Positions 1 to 5,524 are shown, numbered from the stretch's first letter. The stretch is DNA of 5,539 nucleotides from CAZEJK01 sp964512045 (GCA_964512045.1 CAZEJK010000326.1:1-5539), one strand, 5' to 3'. Notes: a model not told the origin generated them from the sequence alone. A program made the numbers and translations.

Positions 1-2
1 GG

Positions 3-2858
3 TTCGAGCCCACGGACCGTGCCGACCGCCGCGGCGTGGTGGACGCAGTCGCGCACCTGCTCCAGACTTCGATTGCACCGCAACCAGAGACCGAGGGCGG
101 AGCGGAACGGGTCATCGGTTTGCTGACCGAAGGCGTTCCGCAGGGCTTCGTGGAGCTGCACGCACCAGGATGTCGCGCGGAGATCGAGCGCCTTCTCCGT
201 TCGGGACGGGTGGTGCGTCGTGACGGACGCTGGCGGCTGGTGCGACCCGTCGAGCTTGGACCGGACCCTTTGCATGCCGAGGTGGCGGGCGTGCTCGAGC
301 CGTCGGATCCCCGCCGCGCAGTGCATCTCGTTCTGGCAGGTGGCGATCCAGGATCGTTGGCCAGTGCACTCAGCGATCGCCTGGATCGGCTCGAGGTGTT
401 CGAGGTGCGCGCGCTCCTGGACCCGGTCCGTGCGGGGACCTTGGGGACAGAGATCCTGCGCTGCCATGTCGAGGCGTGCCTCCTCGAGCTGGACGTGGCG
501 GCGGCAGCGCGCACGCTGGCGAGCGTGGAGGGCGTTCAGAGCAACGTTGGCCCCTCGGAGATGTCGGCATGGCAGAGTGCAGTGCAGTGGGCGCGCGGGC
601 CGCAGGGCACACCCGACCTCAGCGCGGCGCGACAGGCGCCGCGGGCCTGGCTCGGAGCTGCGCTGGCGGTGCTCTCGGTCGAGTGGCCCAGCGAGGACGC
701 CACAACGGTGCTCAGAGTCATCCGAAGCTGTCTGACCGGCGCGTGCCGTCGGCTCGCGGACGGGGTGCTCGATGGTGGACCGTTCGTCCAGCGTCAGACT
801 GTGCACGAGCGGTTGATTGCCGTTGTGGATCGCTGTGCGAGACCCGTGCCGGCCACGGGCCGGACGCGGCGACAGGCGGCGCTACGGCTGCACCGGCTGG
901 TGAGCCGCTGCCACGCGCTGGCACCGGGTCCTGCGGCGGGCATCGCGCTGACGGCGGCTCGGCGGTGGTGTGGCGTCGGAGATCCAGACCTTGCGGAGCG
1001 GGCGTTTGCCCGGGCACGGCGCCTGTTCGAGAGGGTCGGAGGGGTGCGCGGGATCGTTGCGTCAGAGGAGGGCCGTGCGGAGCTGGAGCTGGAGCGGCTC
1101 GAGCTGGCCCAGGCTCGAGAGCGGTTGGAGAGGATCTCCAGCCGCTGGGCGCGGGGAAGAACGCCATCCGCATATCTGCGGTGGCGGATGACGTTTCTTG
1201 CCGACGGACAGGTGGCGCCGTCGGATGCGGCGATCGATCCGCTCGCTGGAGCTGTGCAGGCTTTGCTCGACGGGCACCTCGATGCCGCTCGCAAGCGGCT
1301 CGAGGCCGAGGTCCCTGGCGCGACGGCGTGGCGTGCGCTGACCGATGCAGTGGCGGGCCTTTACCCTGGTGAGCTCTCCCATGGTGGCGGTGGCTGGGGC
1401 GTCGAGCTGGCGGCGGAGCTGGCGTGGCGAGCACGGCGAGAGCCGGTGGCTCAGGTCCGTGCCCGACTTGCGGCCGCCGGGGTCGAAACGGTGCGAACGG
1501 CCTTCGTGGTAGCACTGCTCGAGCGGGTGGCAGGAGACCAGGCGTGGCTGGCGCCGCAGGTGCGAGGCGGGATGGTGAGGCGGTTGGAGCTGGCCGGTCT
1601 CCACGCGTGGGCAAGGATGCTCGGTGGCGCGGAGAGCCGTGAGCACCAGGCGCTGCAGGTGGTGTGTGATGCCATCGACCGGGGCGGGGTGGACCGGCTC
1701 GCAGCCGAGCAGCTCGCTCCGTTGCTCGCCGCCCTCGGCATCGACGGTGTGGAGGTGGTCCGATGTCATGGCAGCGAGCCCCTCTGGCGAGTTGGCTCCG
1801 GGGCCGCGGCGGAGGGTAGCGAGATCGGCGGGCTCGAGGTGCGTCCGCTTGGCGGGAATGCTCCGGGCGGGCCGCTGTGGTGGCTGCTGGTGCGCGTGTG
1901 CTGGCTGCTCACACCGGCGCAGACGATCCCGCCGGAGACCGGGCGAACAGGTTTCTTCGGCGTGTCGGCGGCCGCCGAGGAGGTGCGGCTGCAGATCGCG
2001 CGTCTGGCGCCACTCGGCCTGACCGTGCTGATCACCGGTGAGTCGGGAACCGGCAAGGAGGTGGTGGCGCGCGCGCTGCATGAGCTGTCAGCCAGAAGAG
2101 GTCAGTTTCATGCGGTCAACATGGCAGCCGTGCCCGGCTCGCTGTTCGAGGCCGAGGTGTTCGGTACCGTGCGCGGCGCCTACACCGGCGCCGACCGCCG
2201 CGACGGGCTCGCGGTCACCGCGAGCGGAGGGACGCTGTTTCTCGATGAGATCGGCGAGCTGGGGGCCGCTTCGCAGGCTGCGCTGCTGCGCTTTCTCGAC
2301 AGTGGCGAGGTGCGTGCCGTCGGTAGCGATCGGAGCCGCAAGGTCGATGTCCGGCTGATTGCCGCGACCAACCGCGACCTCAAGGCCGAGGTGGCCGCCG
2401 GCTCGTTCCGGGAGGATCTGCTCTACCGACTGCAGGCTGCGTCGATCCGCATTCCGCCGCTGCGTGAGCGGCCGGAGGACATTCTCGTGCTCCGCGACCT
2501 GTTCCAGTCAGAGGCGGTGGACTCGCTCGAGCTCCGGCCAGCACGTTGGAGCGCCCAGGCCGAGGCTGCGTTGCGCCGGGCCGCGTGGCCGGGCAACGCC
2601 CGCGAGCTGCGGACGGCGGTGCAGCATGCTCTCGTGGCTGCGAACGGCTCGGTCATCCGTTCGGAGCACCTCGGTTTGGACGACCAGACCGTGACGACCC
2701 GCGGGATGTCGCTGGAGGAGGCGGTGGCGGCGACGCGGCGGCGGGTGATCGCCGCCGCACTGAGCCGGCACGGTGGCAATCGGAGTGCGACGGCACGAGA
2801 GCTCGGGCTGTCCCGGCAGACCTTGCTCTATCACATGAACAAGCTCGGGATCGGCTAA
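3..2858 (+). CDS. Large sigma-54-dependent activator (enhancer-binding protein), 5' end outside window
   Basis: The protein should activate sigma-54 RNA polymerase by ATP-driven remodelling from an upstream DNA site. Residues are counted from the internal GTG at position 36 (940 aa to the stop). At 24-70 there is a winged-helix-like segment of the kind that follows STAND/AAA ATPase modules. About 80-540 is Ala/Leu/Arg-rich helical sequence resembling degenerate TPRs, and 551-635 may be a worn GAF-like domain (weak). The sigma-54 AAA+ domain begins near 639: Walker A GESGTGKE 668-675, GAYTGA loop 714-719 (canonical GAFTGA), Walker B GGTLFLDE 731-738, arginine-finger motif FREDLLYRL 791-799, then WPGNAREL. 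A Fis-type HTH ends the protein (about 893-940, LGLSRQTLLYHMNKLGI). The frame stays open to base 3 with no stop and no Shine-Dalgarno sequence at the GTG, so I read the gene as truncated by the window; an upstream ATPase, and perhaps a kinase, is likely. No receiver domain is visible in this part. The sigma-54 activator call is secure; the signal sensed is unknown. Confidence 0.93.
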   Translation, partial: FEPTDRADRRGVVDAVAHLLQTSIAPQPETEGGAERVIGLLTEGVPQGFVELHAPGCRAEIERLLRSGRVVRRDGRWRLVRPVELGPDPLHAEVAGVLEPSDPRRAVHLVLAGGDPGSLASALSDRLDRLEVFEVRALLDPVRAGTLGTEILRCHVEACLLELDVAAAARTLASVEGVQSNVGPSEMSAWQSAVQWARGPQGTPDLSAARQAPRAWLGAALAVLSVEWPSEDATTVLRVIRSCLTGACRRLADGVLDGGPFVQRQTVHERLIAVVDRCARPVPATGRTRRQAALRLHRLVSRCHALAPGPAAGIALTAARRWCGVGDPDLAERAFARARRLFERVGGVRGIVASEEGRAELELERLELAQARERLERISSRWARGRTPSAYLRWRMTFLADGQVAPSDAAIDPLAGAVQALLDGHLDAARKRLEAEVPGATAWRALTDAVAGLYPGELSHGGGGWGVELAAELAWRARREPVAQVRARLAAAGVETVRTAFVVALLERVAGDQAWLAPQVRGGMVRRLELAGLHAWARMLGGAESREHQALQVVCDAIDRGGVDRLAAEQLAPLLAALGIDGVEVVRCHGSEPLWRVGSGAAAEGSEIGGLEVRPLGGNAPGGPLWWLLVRVCWLLTPAQTIPPETGRTGFFGVSAAAEEVRLQIARLAPLGLTVLITGESGTGKEVVARALHELSARRGQFHAVNMAAVPGSLFEAEVFGTVRGAYTGADRRDGLAVTASGGTLFLDEIGELGAASQAALLRFLDSGEVRAVGSDRSRKVDVRLIAATNRDLKAEVAAGSFREDLLYRLQAASIRIPPLRERPEDILVLRDLFQSEAVDSLELRPARWSAQAEAALRRAAWPGNARELRTAVQHALVAANGSVIRSEHLGLDDQTVTTRGMSLEEAVAATRRRVIAAALSRHGGNRSATARELGLSRQTLLYHMNKLGIG

Positions 2859-2859
2859 G

Positions 2860-2890
2860 GGCTCCTCCGAAGGGGCCGGTCCCGCGACCG
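2860..2890 (+). terminator. Two GC-rich hairpins after the activator gene, possible weak terminator
   Basis: Directly after the stop codon, GGCTCC (2860-2865) pairs with GGGGCC (2872-2877), including one G-U. A second hairpin, CGGTC (2877-2881) with GACCG (2886-2890), follows and shares one base with it. The first stem is intact only when read as plus-strand RNA; the minus-strand version has a C-A mismatch. There is no U tract, so this is not a classical intrinsic terminator. It lies between convergent genes, where it could slow polymerase or protect a 3' end. Confidence 0.25.
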
Positions 2891-2905
2891 CGTAGCTGTC
2901 AGCGG

Positions 2906-4177
2906 TTACCGGGCCGGGGGTGGCGATGGCGACGAGGTCGGGAGCTGGGCCGCCAGAGAGAGCAGCCGCGCGTCGGTCGGATGCCGCTCCATCAGTCGCG
3001 ACAGGGTGAGAGCCGCATCGAAGTACTCTCCGCGACGCAGCAGGAGCTCGACCAGCTCGACGGCTGTGCGGACGTCGCCGGGTGAGATCTCGACCGCCCG
3101 CTCCAGTGCCGATCGGGCTTCGGCAACCGCCCCGCGCTGCTCGGCGACTCGCGCGAGCCTGCGCAGGATCGAGGTGTTGGCAGGATCGATGCCGCGGGCT
3201 CGGCGCAGGTGCTCCAGCGCTTCCTGAGTGTCTCCCCGCCCTTCGGCGAGGCTCGCGAGAGCGAGAAACGGCTGTGCGGAGTCGGGCGAGAGCTGGGTGG
3301 CGGAGCGCGCGGCTGCGAGAGCGCCGTCGCGATCTCCGACGGCGTCACGGGCCCTGGAGACGATCGCCAGCGCTTCGGCGCGTACGCGCCTGGGCAGGGT
3401 GACGGACGACGCCACTGGTGTCGCCAGCGCCAGGGTCTTCTCTGGCTCGCCGTCCTCCAGCGCCCAGGCGGCGCGGGCGAGCTGGACCTTCGGACCGTCT
3501 CCGGCCTGGCGTACGGTCTGCTCGGCCTCCCCGTGACGGCCGCGCCGTCTGAGCTCCTGTGCCAGGCTGAGGAGCGTCCCCTCGCGCTGCCGCGGGTAGA
3601 GTCGAACCCGCCGACGCAGCCCCTCCAGCCGAGCCCGGTCCGCATCCTCAGGGAGCACCTCGACCTTTGGGGCCAGGTCCGTCTGTGCCAGACCCCACGC
3701 CTCGGCGAGATGGTCCAGGGCGGTGCCATACAGGCCGGCGTTCAGCGCGATATGCGCGCCCACGCGCTGCAGGTATGGCGAGGTCGGGTCGCGCGCGAGC
3801 GCAGCCTCGATGTGGTGATACGCCTGTGTGAGCTGACCTTCTTCGGCGGCGGCTCGGGCCAGGTCCGTGTACCCCCACGGCGCCAGCGGCATCCACCGCA
3901 GCTGCCGGCGGCCGCGCTGCTCGCTGACGGACTTGCGCACGGTTGGGGCGAGCTGGCGCAGAGGAGAGAGCGGCAGCAGCCGGTAGCGGTCGACGGCTCC
4001 TGGCCATGCCAGCAGTGGGTCCGAGGTCATCGCGGCGGCAGCGGCAGCGGGGCGCTCGGCCAGCTCGGTGCGATGAACCGCGAGGCGGCCGCGCGCCACG
4101 GCCGTGGCCATCTCGACCACAACCGCCACGACGAGCATGACGATCAGCTGCCAGCGTCTGACCCTGAGGTGTATCAC
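2906..4177 (-). CDS. Membrane-anchored TPR repeat protein, function unknown
   Basis: A 423-aa protein if it starts at the GTG at 4177. A basic N-terminus (HLRVRRW) is followed by one hydrophobic helix at about 10-26, with no visible cleavage site, so it is probably a signal anchor. A low-complexity Ala run lies at 44-49. TPR-like helix pairs are clear at about 101-133, 264-297, 301-333, 335-368 and 369-402, with typical endings such as ALARDPTSP and AVEISPGD. The tail is Pro/Ser-rich (SPSPPPAR). No enzymatic motif is visible, so it is probably a scaffold or assembly partner at the membrane. The start is uncertain: the frame is open up to a TTG at 4351, but that version would translate through the terminator at 4281-4306. 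GTG 4195 and ATG 4138 are alternatives, and none has a good Shine-Dalgarno sequence. No convincing sigma-70 promoter is seen. It could be expressed by readthrough from the sigma-54 promoter upstream, and it converges with the sigma-54 activator gene. Confidence 0.85.
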   Translation of the reverse strand: MIHLRVRRWQLIVMLVVAVVVEMATAVARGRLAVHRTELAERPAAAAAAMTSDPLLAWPGAVDRYRLLPLSPLRQLAPTVRKSVSEQRGRRQLRWMPLAPWGYTDLARAAAEEGQLTQAYHHIEAALARDPTSPYLQRVGAHIALNAGLYGTALDHLAEAWGLAQTDLAPKVEVLPEDADRARLEGLRRRVRLYPRQREGTLLSLAQELRRRGRHGEAEQTVRQAGDGPKVQLARAAWALEDGEPEKTLALATPVASSVTLPRRVRAEALAIVSRARDAVGDRDGALAAARSATQLSPDSAQPFLALASLAEGRGDTQEALEHLRRARGIDPANTSILRRLARVAEQRGAVAEARSALERAVEISPGDVRTAVELVELLLRRGEYFDAALTLSRLMERHPTDARLLSLAAQLPTSSPSPPPAR

Positions 4178-4238
4178 GAGATGATGGTACCGCACCGGAG
4201 CCACAGCGGGTGCATGGGCGCCTGGCGTGGCCGCCGGA

Positions 4239-4254
4239 GCAGGCGATCGCCTGC
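4239..4254. promoter_or_regulatory. Perfect 16-bp palindrome, candidate operator
   Basis: GCAGGCGATCGCCTGC is perfectly self-complementary over 16 bp. It lies in non-coding DNA between the small-RNA terminator (ending at 4281) and the likely start of the TPR gene at 4177. It has no loop, so it is better suited to a dimeric DNA-binding protein than to an RNA hairpin. It contains GCGATCGC, a motif frequent in some GC-rich genomes, so chance or a genome-wide motif is possible. Confidence 0.35.
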
Positions 4255-4280
4255 AACGCTGTCGACGGATAGCCGGCCAC

Positions 4281-4306
4281 AAAAAAAGGTGCGGGCCGAA
4301 GCCCGC
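4281..4306 (-). terminator. Strong intrinsic terminator
   Basis: Read on the minus strand, GCGGGC (4306-4301) pairs with GCCCGC (4296-4291) around a UUCG tetraloop, a very stable loop. Then come ACC and seven U (4287-4281). The plus strand has no T run after the stem, so it works only for minus-strand transcription. The three-base spacer before the U tract is slightly long. It lies upstream of the TPR coding region, so it ends (or conditionally ends) a separate short transcript. Confidence 0.85.
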
Positions 4307-4362
4307 GAGGAGAAGGAGGAGGTTGTCTTGTGATGCGATTCGACATCTCAATGCATCGCACC
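4281..4362 (-). ncRNA. Predicted sigma-54-dependent small RNA, about 82 nt, with anti-Shine-Dalgarno stretch
   Basis: The 5' end is set from the sigma-54 promoter: counting 12 bases from the -12 C at 4373 gives a start at 4361-4362, a pair of G residues. The 3' end is the terminator U tract. The predicted RNA has three parts. First is a 5' hairpin in which GGUGCGAU (4362-4355) pairs with AUCGCAUC (4339-4332), eight pairs with one G-U, and an inner CAU/AUG stem closes a UGAG loop. Second is an unpaired 25-nt linker (4331-4307) with ACCUCCUCCUU, closely resembling the anti-Shine-Dalgarno tail of 16S rRNA. Third is the terminator hairpin. It does not look like tRNA, 4.5S, 6S or tmRNA. Inference: it may pair with ribosome-binding sites of target mRNAs. 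Alternatively it is the attenuated leader of the TPR gene, since 5' GGUGCG is also complementary to CGCACC at the terminator's 3' side. The precedent for sigma-54-controlled sRNAs in myxobacteria is Pxr; homology to it is not claimed. Confidence 0.6.
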
Positions 4363-4371
4363 TTCGCTATT

Positions 4372-4387
4372 AGCAAGGGGTGTGCCA
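4372..4387 (-). promoter_or_regulatory. Sigma-54 (-24/-12) promoter, perfect consensus
   Basis: The minus strand reads TGGCACACCCCTTGCT, which fits the sigma-54 consensus TGGCACRNNNNTTGCW at every defined position. The GG (4386-4385) and GC (4374-4373) doublets are separated by exactly ten bases, the invariant spacing. The predicted start falls at 4361-4362 on a G, at the foot of the 5' hairpin of the small RNA. Such promoters need an enhancer-binding activator, which fits the sites at 4401-4490. Confidence 0.88.
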
Positions 4388-4400
4388 ACTTTCGTGGTAG

Positions 4401-4460
4401 GGGGTGTCGAGCCCTTTGGTATCGAGGTTGTGGACGTCGAGTGCGGAGGAGTCCGAGATC
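4401..4460. repeat. Phased TCGAG direct repeats, 15-bp period, candidate activator site
   Basis: TCGAG occurs at 4407-4411, 4422-4426 and 4437-4441, exactly 15 bp apart, each preceded by a G-rich GGTG/GGTA/GGAC-like context. A degenerate copy, TCCGAG, starts at 4452, again 15 bp on. They lie about 45-95 bp upstream of the predicted sigma-54 start at 4362. A 15-bp step puts alternate copies on opposite helix faces and every second copy on the same face. They may be binding sites for the activator or another regulator. Confidence 0.4.
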
Positions 4461-4471
4461 GGCGCTCGACG
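4435..4471. promoter_or_regulatory. Inverted repeat, candidate upstream activating sequence
   Basis: CGTCGAGTGC (4435-4444) and GCGCTCGACG (4462-4471) are inverted copies matching at 9 of 10 positions, with 17 bp between them. The centre is about 91 bp upstream of the predicted sigma-54 start, within the usual 80-150 bp range for enhancer-binding protein sites. The left arm includes the third phased TCGAG repeat, so the two patterns may be one regulatory array. Confidence 0.4.
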
Positions 4472-4477
4472 GTGAGG

Positions 4478-4490
4478 TGCCATCGTGGCA
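4478..4490. promoter_or_regulatory. TGCCA-N3-TGGCA palindrome, candidate activator site
   Basis: TGCCA (4478-4482) and TGGCA (4486-4490) are perfect inverted copies around TCG. The centre is about 122 bp upstream of the predicted sigma-54 start, a typical distance for a site bound by a Fis-type HTH activator dimer. Its minus strand contains TGGCAC, resembling a -24 element, but no TTGC follows at the required spacing, so it is not a second sigma-54 promoter. Confidence 0.35.
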
Positions 4491-4560
4491 TGAGCGACTG
4501 TCGCTGCGGCAGGTGTCAGGACCCCCGGCCAGCGCGGTCGCTCGAGCTGCAGCGAGTCGG

Positions 4561-4589
4561 TTGACCTGAGGCGATGTGCACCGTACGCT
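4561..4589 (+). promoter_or_regulatory. Sigma-70-type promoter for rluB
   Basis: TTGACC (4561-4566) matches five of six bases of the -35 consensus. After exactly 17 bp comes TACGCT (4584-4589), which keeps the three most conserved -10 bases (T1, A2, T6). Transcription would start near 4596, giving a leader of about 40 nt before rluB. This promoter faces away from the sigma-54 promoter, so the two transcription units diverge. Confidence 0.5.
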
Positions 4590-4598
4590 CATGTGTTC

Positions 4599-4612
4599 CC
4601 GCCGTGAGGCGG
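4599..4612 (+). other. Leader hairpin with GNRA loop ahead of rluB
   Basis: CCGCC (4599-4603) pairs with GGCGG (4608-4612) around a GUGA tetraloop, a GNRA type. It would sit almost at the 5' end of the predicted rluB mRNA and 12 bases before the Shine-Dalgarno sequence. It may simply stabilise the 5' end; no ligand-binding architecture is visible. Confidence 0.35.
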
Positions 4613-4624
4613 TGTGCCCGTAGA

Positions 4625-4632
4625 GGGAGGTG
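4625..4632 (+). promoter_or_regulatory. Shine-Dalgarno sequence of rluB
   Basis: GGGAGGTG gives a seven-base match (GGAGGTG) to the 16S anti-Shine-Dalgarno sequence. The GGGAGG core is three bases from the ATG at 4634 and six from the ATG at 4637, so the second ATG is favoured. Its GGAGGU is also complementary to ACCUCC in the predicted small RNA, as most strong Shine-Dalgarno sites would be. Confidence 0.75.
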
Positions 4633-4636
4633 CATG

Positions 4637-5443
4637 ATGGCAGCAGAACGACTGCAGAAGATCCTGGCACGTGCCGGTCTGTGCTCTCGGCGCGAGGCCG
4701 AGGTGTGGATCGCGGATGGTCGAGTGACCGTCAACGGCCACGTGGCCACGTTGGGAGATCGGGCCGATCTTGCCAGCGACCATGTCAAGGTGGACGGCAA
4801 GCTGCTCCAGGGCGTCGAGCGGCCACGCTATGTGCTGCTGTACAAACCGCGCGAGGTGGTGACGACGTGCTCGGATCCCGAGGAGCGGAGGACAGTCGTC
4901 GATCTGGTCCGCCCGAAGTTTCGCGAGCGGCTGTTTCCTGTGGGGCGACTCGACTTCCAGTCGGAGGGCCTGATCTTGCTCACCAACGATGGGGAGCTGG
5001 CGGCCCGGGTGACGCATCCGCGGTACGGGATCGTGCGCGAGTACCTGGTCAAGGTGCGAGGGGACCTCACCACCGCCGAGCTCGCCAAGGTGCGTCGTGG
5101 AACCACGATCGAGGGGCATAGGGTACAGCCGCTGGAGGTCGAGCGGGTCCAGACCACGCGCCAGGCCGGCAACAGCTGGTGGCGGGTGACGGTGACGGAG
5201 GGGCGGACGCACGAGGTCCGCGAGCTGTTCTTCCGGGCGGGCCACCCCGTGCAGAAGCTCCGTCGCGTCGCGATCGGACCGATACGGGACGACGATCTCG
5301 ATCCGGGCGACTTTCGCGAGCTGACGCCGACCGAGGTCCGCCAGCTCAGCGCGGCAACGCGGCGCACGTCCGAGCCGAAGCCGGGACCGCGCGGCAAGCG
5401 AAGGGGAGCGTCGCGCCCGGATCGTCGCGGGGGGCGGTCATAG
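4637..5443 (+). CDS. rluB: 23S rRNA pseudouridine synthase, RluB type
   Basis: A 268-aa enzyme of the RsuA/RluB family, which converts a specific uridine of rRNA to pseudouridine; in E. coli RluB acts at 23S U2605. An N-terminal S4 RNA-binding domain spans about 1-60 (RLQKILARAGLCSRREAE and the VTVNG turn). The catalytic domain follows, with the family motif GRLDFQSEGLILLTNDGEL at 103-121, where Asp106 is the expected catalytic residue, then REYLVKVRG at 134-142. The closing motif TEGRTHEVRELFFRAGHPVQ (187-206) fits RluB better than RsuA. Residues 241-268 form a basic, Arg/Gly/Pro-rich tail, probably disordered and RNA-contacting. The ATG at 4637 is chosen from the Shine-Dalgarno spacing; ATG 4634 would add one Met. 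The frame runs open upstream to 4574, but that extension is Cys/Arg-rich, unlike the family, and overlaps the predicted promoter. It appears to be a single-gene unit, diverging from the predicted small RNA. Confidence 0.93.
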   Translation: MAAERLQKILARAGLCSRREAEVWIADGRVTVNGHVATLGDRADLASDHVKVDGKLLQGVERPRYVLLYKPREVVTTCSDPEERRTVVDLVRPKFRERLFPVGRLDFQSEGLILLTNDGELAARVTHPRYGIVREYLVKVRGDLTTAELAKVRRGTTIEGHRVQPLEVERVQTTRQAGNSWWRVTVTEGRTHEVRELFFRAGHPVQKLRRVAIGPIRDDDLDPGDFRELTPTEVRQLSAATRRTSEPKPGPRGKRRGASRPDRRGGRS

Positions 5444-5446
5444 CGG

Positions 5447-5513
5447 CTCAAAACTCCGGATCTTCGAAGACTCGAAGCAAAGCTCCTGGGTTGAGTTCTA
5501 AGTTCTTAATTTT
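5447..5513 (+). terminator. Irregular hairpin with U-rich tail after rluB
   Basis: Four bases after the rluB stop, CTCAA (5447-5451) can pair with TTGAG (5491-5495). Inside are short helices, 5454-5456 with 5488-5490 and 5458-5460 with 5484-5486. The tip is a clean hairpin, CTTCGA (5462-5467) with TCGAAG (5472-5477). The outer stem is followed by TTCTAAGTTCTTAATTTT. The stem is broken and the U tract interrupted, so this is an imperfect intrinsic terminator at best, but position and orientation suit rluB. Confidence 0.35.
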
Positions 5514-5524
5514 GAATTCTTAAT
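5495..5524. repeat. AT-rich degenerate short repeat
   Basis: GTTCTAA (5495-5501), GTTCTTAAT (5502-5510) and GAATTCTTAAT (5514-5524) are consecutive variants of one short unit, with TTCTTAAT occurring twice exactly. This is a sharp AT-rich island in otherwise GC-rich sequence, and GC-rich sequence resumes at 5526. It overlaps the end of the possible rluB terminator. It is too short to assign to a known element. Confidence 0.4.

Noticed and set aside
718..2081. Long minus-strand ORFs opposite the sigma-54 activator
   Set aside because: Pro/Arg/Ala/His-rich shadow translations without motifs, antisense to a gene with unmistakable AAA+ and HTH signatures.
3209..4333. Long plus-strand ORF (374 codons) opposite the TPR gene
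   Set aside because: Antisense shadow typical of GC-rich DNA; its translation has no recognisable domain, while the minus strand has clear TPR repeats.
4178..4351. Extended TPR protein starting at TTG 4351 (481 aa)
   Set aside because: The frame is open, but this version would translate through the terminator hairpin and its U tract. The added residues do not look like a leader, whereas the basic-plus-hydrophobic anchor begins after 4177.
4478..4495. Second sigma-54 promoter from TGGCAC within the 4478-4490 palindrome (minus strand)
   Set aside because: The required GC of a TTGC element is missing at the ten-base spacing.
4330..4569. Plus-strand 79-aa ORF with GGAGGAGG about seven bases before a GTG-ATG start
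   Set aside because: The purine tract is simply the complement of the CU-rich linker of the predicted RNA. The ORF crosses the sigma-54 promoter, its third-position bases are not GC-biased as in neighbouring genes, and the peptide is Arg/Cys-rich without a recognisable fold.
4281..4570. Known housekeeping RNA (tRNA, SRP/4.5S RNA, 6S RNA, tmRNA) in the intergenic region
   Set aside because: No cloverleaf, no SRP GGAAG-type conserved core, no 6S-like long central bubble and no tmRNA ends could be found on either strand.
4574..4636. Upstream GTG-type start of rluB adding about 21 residues
   Set aside because: The extension overlaps the predicted -10 region and leader hairpin and is Cys/Arg-rich. 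A strong Shine-Dalgarno sequence precedes ATG 4634/4637, where family similarity begins.
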